Positions 60,604 to 64,000 of a stretch of 64,000 nt of DNA are shown here, piece after piece. A program made the translations under genes and the position numbers. Source of the DNA: Planococcus sp. CPCC 101016 (lineage in GTDB: Bacteria > Bacillota > Bacilli > Bacillales_A > Planococcaceae); contig NZ_VOHB01000002.1 of NCBI RefSeq assembly GCF_007859295.1, forward strand, positions 558,001 through 622,000. Reading direction: 5' to 3'. The notes below the pieces were generated by a model that did not search any database, was not told the DNA's origin, and saw only the letters and a list, made by a program, of their open reading frames with translations. Numbering within the stretch: the first letter of the stretch is position 1; each line of letters begins with the position of its first letter.

Positions 60604-61396
60604 AACCGAGCTGCAGGATGGAATCCTTACCTTAATATTGAATCGCCCTGACAAAATGAATGCCTATACAGAAAAGATGAGCGAGGAATTGCTGCATTTC
60701 TATAAAGAAGTCAATCACAACGACAACGTAAGGGTCATTGTGGTTACGGGAAGCGGTCGTGCATTCTGTGCAGGGATGGATTTATCGGTAGGAGGATCGA
60801 CCTTCTCCTCTGAACAGTCTTCAGAAGAATACCGGGATCTGGGCGGTCAAGTCAGCCTGCAGGTATACGAAGTCAACAAGCCGGTCATTGCCGCCATCAA
60901 CGGACCGGCTGTGGGCATCGGTATGACGATGACGCTGCCGATGGATATTCGGATCGTCAAAAAAGACGCGAAGATCGGATTTGTCTTCGGCCGGCGTGGA
61001 ATTGGTCCGGAAGCGAGTTCCGGCTGGTTCCTGCCAAGACTTGTGGGGATCGGCAAGGCACTCGAATGGACATTGACCGGCCGTTACATACCGACTGCTG
61101 AAGCGGTGGAAGCGGGGTTGATGCAATACGAATCGGAAGATCCACTTGCTAAGGCTTATGAAATCGCCCGGGAAATTGTTGAGAATACAGCTGCGACATC
61201 CAATAGTTTCACACGACAGCTGCTGTGGAAGATGTTGGGGCAGGAGCATCCGCAAGCATCTCATTTAGTTGAATCGAAGTTTCTTCACTGGGCCGGGCAA
61301 AATGATGATGCGGATGAAGGCATTCAGTCATTTATCGATAAGCGAAAAGCTGCATTTCCGATGAAAGTCAGTGAGCTGCCGAATTTTTTTGAGTAG
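60587..61396 (+). CDS. enoyl-CoA hydratase/isomerase family (third crotonase)
   Basis: A 269-residue crotonase. VTGSGRAFCAGMDLSVGG near residue 52 and AAINGPAVGIGMTMTLPMD near 102 make the oxyanion hole; KIGFVFGRRGIGPEASSGWFLPRLVG near 130-155 occupies the catalytic region, with Glu retained in GPEASS. Start is taken as TTG 60587, 6 nt after the gaaggggtgg RBS, which lies inside the preceding gene (overlap 17 nt). It is the last gene of the operon, followed by a strong terminator. Confidence 0.82.
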   Translation: MYETIKTELQDGILTLILNRPDKMNAYTEKMSEELLHFYKEVNHNDNVRVIVVTGSGRAFCAGMDLSVGGSTFSSEQSSEEYRDLGGQVSLQVYEVNKPVIAAINGPAVGIGMTMTLPMDIRIVKKDAKIGFVFGRRGIGPEASSGWFLPRLVGIGKALEWTLTGRYIPTAEAVEAGLMQYESEDPLAKAYEIAREIVENTAATSNSFTRQLLWKMLGQEHPQASHLVESKFLHWAGQNDDADEGIQSFIDKRKAAFPMKVSELPNFFE

Positions 61397-61408
61397 GCGG
61401 ATCTTAAA

Positions 61409-61470
61409 ATAAAGGACTGGATCCTATACAGACAACTTTTGATGTCAGTATAGGATCCAGTCCTTTTTTA
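61409..61470. terminator. bidirectional terminator closing the catabolic cluster
   Basis: Perfect arms of about 19 bp (61411-61429 and 61448-61466) with an 18-nt loop and A/T runs outside. It serves the crotonase gene on + and the M20 gene on -. Confidence 0.92.
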
Positions 61471-62622
61471 TCTACTTTCTTCTTTCCCAACTTCTAAACA
61501 AATTTCACTAATTAAGGCACAACGTTCGCTGAAATGATCAAAATGAATATGTTCATGGATTGCATGTGGGCCGTCGCCTGGAATGCCTAATCCATCAAGT
61601 GTCGGTATTCCGAGAGATGAAGTGAAATTCCCATCACTTCCGCCACCTGCTTTTGCCTCTTTTACTTCAATTCCAACTCTAGCTCCGGCAGTTACGGCTT
61701 TTTGATAAAGTTTTGCATTCGCATCATTTTTTTCAAGTGGAGGCCTATTTAACTCTCCAGTAATGCTAAGAGTTGCAGCCTTATTAATAGGTTTCAAATT
61801 TTCGAGAATATGTATAATTCTATCGGCTTCATCATAGGAGGTGACTCGGAAATCGATTTCCGCTTCAGCGGCTGCAGAAACAACATTACTGCTGGTACCC
61901 CCTTTGATAACTCCGACGTTCAGTGTAGTTTCCTTTTCATAGTCCGTCAGTTTTTCGAGCTCTATAATTTGCTGCGCCAATTCGAGAATAGCACTAACAC
62001 CATCTTCATGATGATTTCCCGCATGAGCGCTGACTCCCTTTACTTTGAGAGTATACCGGCCAACTCCTTTTCTTTCGGTCTTTAGAGCATTGGAACCGAA
62101 TACAGGTGGTTCCATTACCAAGACAGCATCACAGGTCGCAGCCTTTTGTTCAATGACGGCCCGGGAAGTTTTGCTGCCAATTTCTTCATCAGCAGTAAAC
62201 AGAAAGACGGGTATAAAAGGCAGTTCATCAAGTTGGGATTGAAGTGAGCGAACTGCCCATACAGAAGACAGCAAGCCGGCTTTCATATCAAAAACTCCGG
62301 GGCCGTAAATGTCATCTCCTTTTTCTACTAAGGGAATGGCGTCAACGTCCCAAACTGTATCAAAATGGGATAAAAACAAGATTCGGGGTTTTGAACCGCT
62401 ATCTTCTAACTCAAAAGAGAAATGATTGCCGGTTTCTTGTTGTTCAAAAACTTCATAATTCCAACTTCCTGTTAATCTTTTTTGGAAAATTTCCTTTAAT
62501 AAATTCCCGCACTGATCCACGAGTGATTTGTTATGGCTTGGTGATTGGGCACGGATCAATGTTAGTAAATCATCTTTTATTGTTTCAGTGTGAGATGATA
62601 AATAGCTTTTGTAAGGGTTCAT
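61468..62622 (-). CDS. M20 family peptidase (glutamate carboxypeptidase/CPG2-like)
   Basis: A 384-residue M20 metallopeptidase. The first metal His-Asp are in LFLSHFDTVWDVDAIPL near residue 78, the bridging Asp in YGPGVFDMKAGLLSSVWA near 108, catalytic Glu pair in LFTADEEIGSKTSRA near 140, dimer-domain GVSAHAGNHHEDGVSAI near 190, and a final AKAGGGSDGNFTS and GDGPHAIHEHIHFDHFS. This layout is that of CPG2-type glutamate carboxypeptidases, which can release glutamate from folates or peptides. ATG 62622 was chosen because upstream codons are hydrophobic and AT-rich. It is divergent from the next gene. Confidence 0.85.
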   Translation of the reverse strand: MNPYKSYLSSHTETIKDDLLTLIRAQSPSHNKSLVDQCGNLLKEIFQKRLTGSWNYEVFEQQETGNHFSFELEDSGSKPRILFLSHFDTVWDVDAIPLVEKGDDIYGPGVFDMKAGLLSSVWAVRSLQSQLDELPFIPVFLFTADEEIGSKTSRAVIEQKAATCDAVLVMEPPVFGSNALKTERKGVGRYTLKVKGVSAHAGNHHEDGVSAILELAQQIIELEKLTDYEKETTLNVGVIKGGTSSNVVSAAAEAEIDFRVTSYDEADRIIHILENLKPINKAATLSITGELNRPPLEKNDANAKLYQKAVTAGARVGIEVKEAKAGGGSDGNFTSSLGIPTLDGLGIPGDGPHAIHEHIHFDHFSERCALISEICLEVGKEESR

Positions 62623-62788
62623 TTCCTTCTGCTCCTCTAATTTAATGATAATTATACATAAACACAAATAAATTAATAAATCAACCAATTTAGAAAAAAC
62701 TGAAAATTACATTGACAGTAGTTATTAAAAGAAGGTAAAGTTAATAAAAAATTAAGGAAATTATCCTTAAATAAAAGGGAGGGATTTT

Positions 62789-64000
62789 TTGAACACAAAA
62801 ATTGATGAGTTCATTGAAGAAAATCGTGAGTTGTACATTAAATGGCTTACTGAATTTTGCCGAATCCCAAGTGTGGCAGCCCAAAACAGAGGGATGGAAG
62901 ATGCTGTTTCCTATTTGGATGATTTATTTGAAGAAGCTTTTTCTATAACTCCGGAGAAATTGCCTACAAAAGGTTTCCCAGTAGTATACGCCGAGCTGGA
63001 AGGAAAATCAGATAAGATTCTAAGTTTCTATAATCATTATGATGTCCAACCGGAAGACCCGATCGAGCTATGGAAAAGCCCTGCCTTTGAACCGGACATC
63101 CGGGATGGAAAAATCTTTGCCCGAGGAGTGGCAGACAACAAAGGAAATCTGATTGCCAGAATAGCAGCCATCCATGCAATCAAACAAGTCGGCTTGGAAT
63201 TGCCGGTTGATGTTAAATTCATCTTTGAAGGAGAGGAGGAAATCGGAAGCTTGAATTTACCGGCCTTTGCAAAAGAATATGCCGAAAAAATTCATGCGGA
63301 CGGATGTGTCTGGGAGTTTGGTTACCGGGATGCTGACGGTGCATTGCAAGTCTCACTTGGAGTCAAAGGTATGCTGTATGTCGAATTATCTGTAGAAGCA
63401 GCGAATACAGACTTGCATTCGGCCCAGGCGGCAATCATAGAAAGTCCGGTTTGGAAACTGGTTTGGGCATTGAATACACTGAAGGATCAGAAGGAGAGAA
63501 TAACCATTCCGGGATTTTACGATGACGTCGAATCGATCACTCAGCTAGATGAAGAAATGTTGGCCCATTATCGGCTGGATGAAGCAGAAACCTTAAATAA
63601 GTTGGGGATTGAAGGCTTTCTACTAAATCTTGAAGGGATGGCATTAAAAAGAAAGCATCTTTTTGAACCAACATGTAACATTTGCGGAATTTTTTCCGGC
63701 TACATAGGAGAAGGAACAAAGACAGTATTGCCTTCTTCAGCTACAGCAAAATTGGATTTTCGTTTGGTGCCCGGACAAGATCCTGAAAAAATATTGCTGC
63801 AATTACGGCAGCACTTAAATAACCAAGGCTTTGAAGATATTACCATTAAAGTTACCAGTTCAGAGCGGGCTGCCCGAACAATTCCGGATCGAGAAATTGT
63901 TAAAGCAATGATAGAAGTAGCCAATCAATATTCGGATAAAAAGCCGAATATTGTTCCCAATACTCCAGGGACCGGTCCAATGTACGAGCTATGCCAGGCT
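62789..64000 (+). CDS. M20 family dipeptidase (3' partial)
   Basis: The frame from TTG 62789 (RBS aaagggaggg) is open to the window end, giving 404 residues without a stop. Metal-binding motifs are SFYNHYDVQPEDPIELW near residue 80, FARGVADNKGNLIARIAA near 111, and the Glu pair IFEGEEEIGSLNL near 150. The lid domain begins near 185 (LQVSLGVKGMLYVELSV), with DLHSAQAAI near 209, and IGEGTKTVLPSSATAKLDFRLVPG near 310 returns to the catalytic domain; NTPGTGPMYELC is at the end. This is the ArgE/DapE/carnosinase-like group, likely cleaving dipeptides. The C-terminus is missing. Confidence 0.87.
   Translation, partial: MNTKIDEFIEENRELYIKWLTEFCRIPSVAAQNRGMEDAVSYLDDLFEEAFSITPEKLPTKGFPVVYAELEGKSDKILSFYNHYDVQPEDPIELWKSPAFEPDIRDGKIFARGVADNKGNLIARIAAIHAIKQVGLELPVDVKFIFEGEEEIGSLNLPAFAKEYAEKIHADGCVWEFGYRDADGALQVSLGVKGMLYVELSVEAANTDLHSAQAAIIESPVWKLVWALNTLKDQKERITIPGFYDDVESITQLDEEMLAHYRLDEAETLNKLGIEGFLLNLEGMALKRKHLFEPTCNICGIFSGYIGEGTKTVLPSSATAKLDFRLVPGQDPEKILLQLRQHLNNQGFEDITIKVTSSERAARTIPDREIVKAMIEVANQYSDKKPNIVPNTPGTGPMYELCQA

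Noticed and set aside
1-64000. CRISPR arrays, phage, transposase or toxin-antitoxin genes.
   Set aside because: No regular short repeats, integrase, transposase or defence-type proteins were seen. The 31.5 and 39.3 kb repeats have no coding capacity.

Overview
The window looks like chromosomal DNA of a low-to-medium GC Gram-positive bacterium, most likely a Planococcaceae member (Planococcus or a close relative). This is an inference. It rests on Bacillus-type ribosome binding sites (aaggagg), a T-box riboswitch, a bacterial nitric oxide synthase, a YceG/YceH/TerD stress cluster like that of Bacillus subtilis, and GC-rich extragenic repeats of a kind I associate with Bacillales genomes. Genes are dense and run mostly on the + strand. 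No rRNA, tRNA, CRISPR array, prophage or transposase gene was seen.

Layout. (1) 1-6.1 kb: a tight Ter/tellurite-type operon with a phosphoribosyltransferase (cut by the window edge), a StiP/PELOTA protein, a HAD hydrolase, YceG-like, TelA-like and TerD proteins, closed by a strong terminator. (2) 6.2-11.8 kb: M20 amidohydrolases plus the AbgT transporter and AbgA, suggesting p-aminobenzoyl-glutamate (folate breakdown product) uptake and cleavage; the partner-like AbgB lies at 32.2-33.6 kb. (3) 11.8-31.5 kb: a large organic-acid catabolic region with a TRAP transporter (dctQM divergent from dctP), an AEC and a DASS transporter, HMG-CoA-lyase-like, enoyl-CoA hydratase, MmgE/PrpD, thioesterase, a two-subunit class I fumarase/L-tartrate dehydratase, a 3-hydroxyisobutyrate-dehydrogenase-like reductase, a GntR regulator, a tartrate/malate dehydrogenase-like enzyme, a CitE-like lyase, a D-tartrate dehydratase, a methyltransferase, a CaiB CoA-transferase and an acyl-CoA dehydrogenase. 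Tartrate use is well supported; a second CoA-dependent C5/C6 dicarboxylate branch is inferred. (4) 33.8-36.9 kb: a serine-specific T-box controlling an aminotransferase and serA. (5) 37.0-41.4 kb: HAD phosphatase, nitric oxide synthase with a small unknown protein, an SDR and a YebC/YeeI protein. (6) 41.6-61.4 kb: a second catabolic region with two acyl-CoA ligases, an ACAD10/11-type acyl-CoA dehydrogenase, an aminoglycoside-phosphotransferase-like kinase, both crotonase and MaoC hydratases, HBD and SDR dehydrogenases, thiolase, TRAP and AtoE-type transporters, and a TetR regulator. (7) 61.5-64 kb: two divergent M20 peptidases, the second running off the window.

The most interesting points are these. 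Region 6 has the parts of an ACAD10/11 (LvaA/LvaC-like) phosphorylation-elimination route for 4-hydroxy acids, split into separate genes. Two related extragenic elements (31548-32142 and 39260-39702) each sit between two copies of a locus-specific terminator hairpin, as if they had inserted into bidirectional terminators and duplicated them. Four copies of a near-palindromic motif around TTG-GATA-CAA occur only within region 3 and are candidate operators for its GntR regulator. A long inverted repeat in the dctP leader may be a structured RNA.
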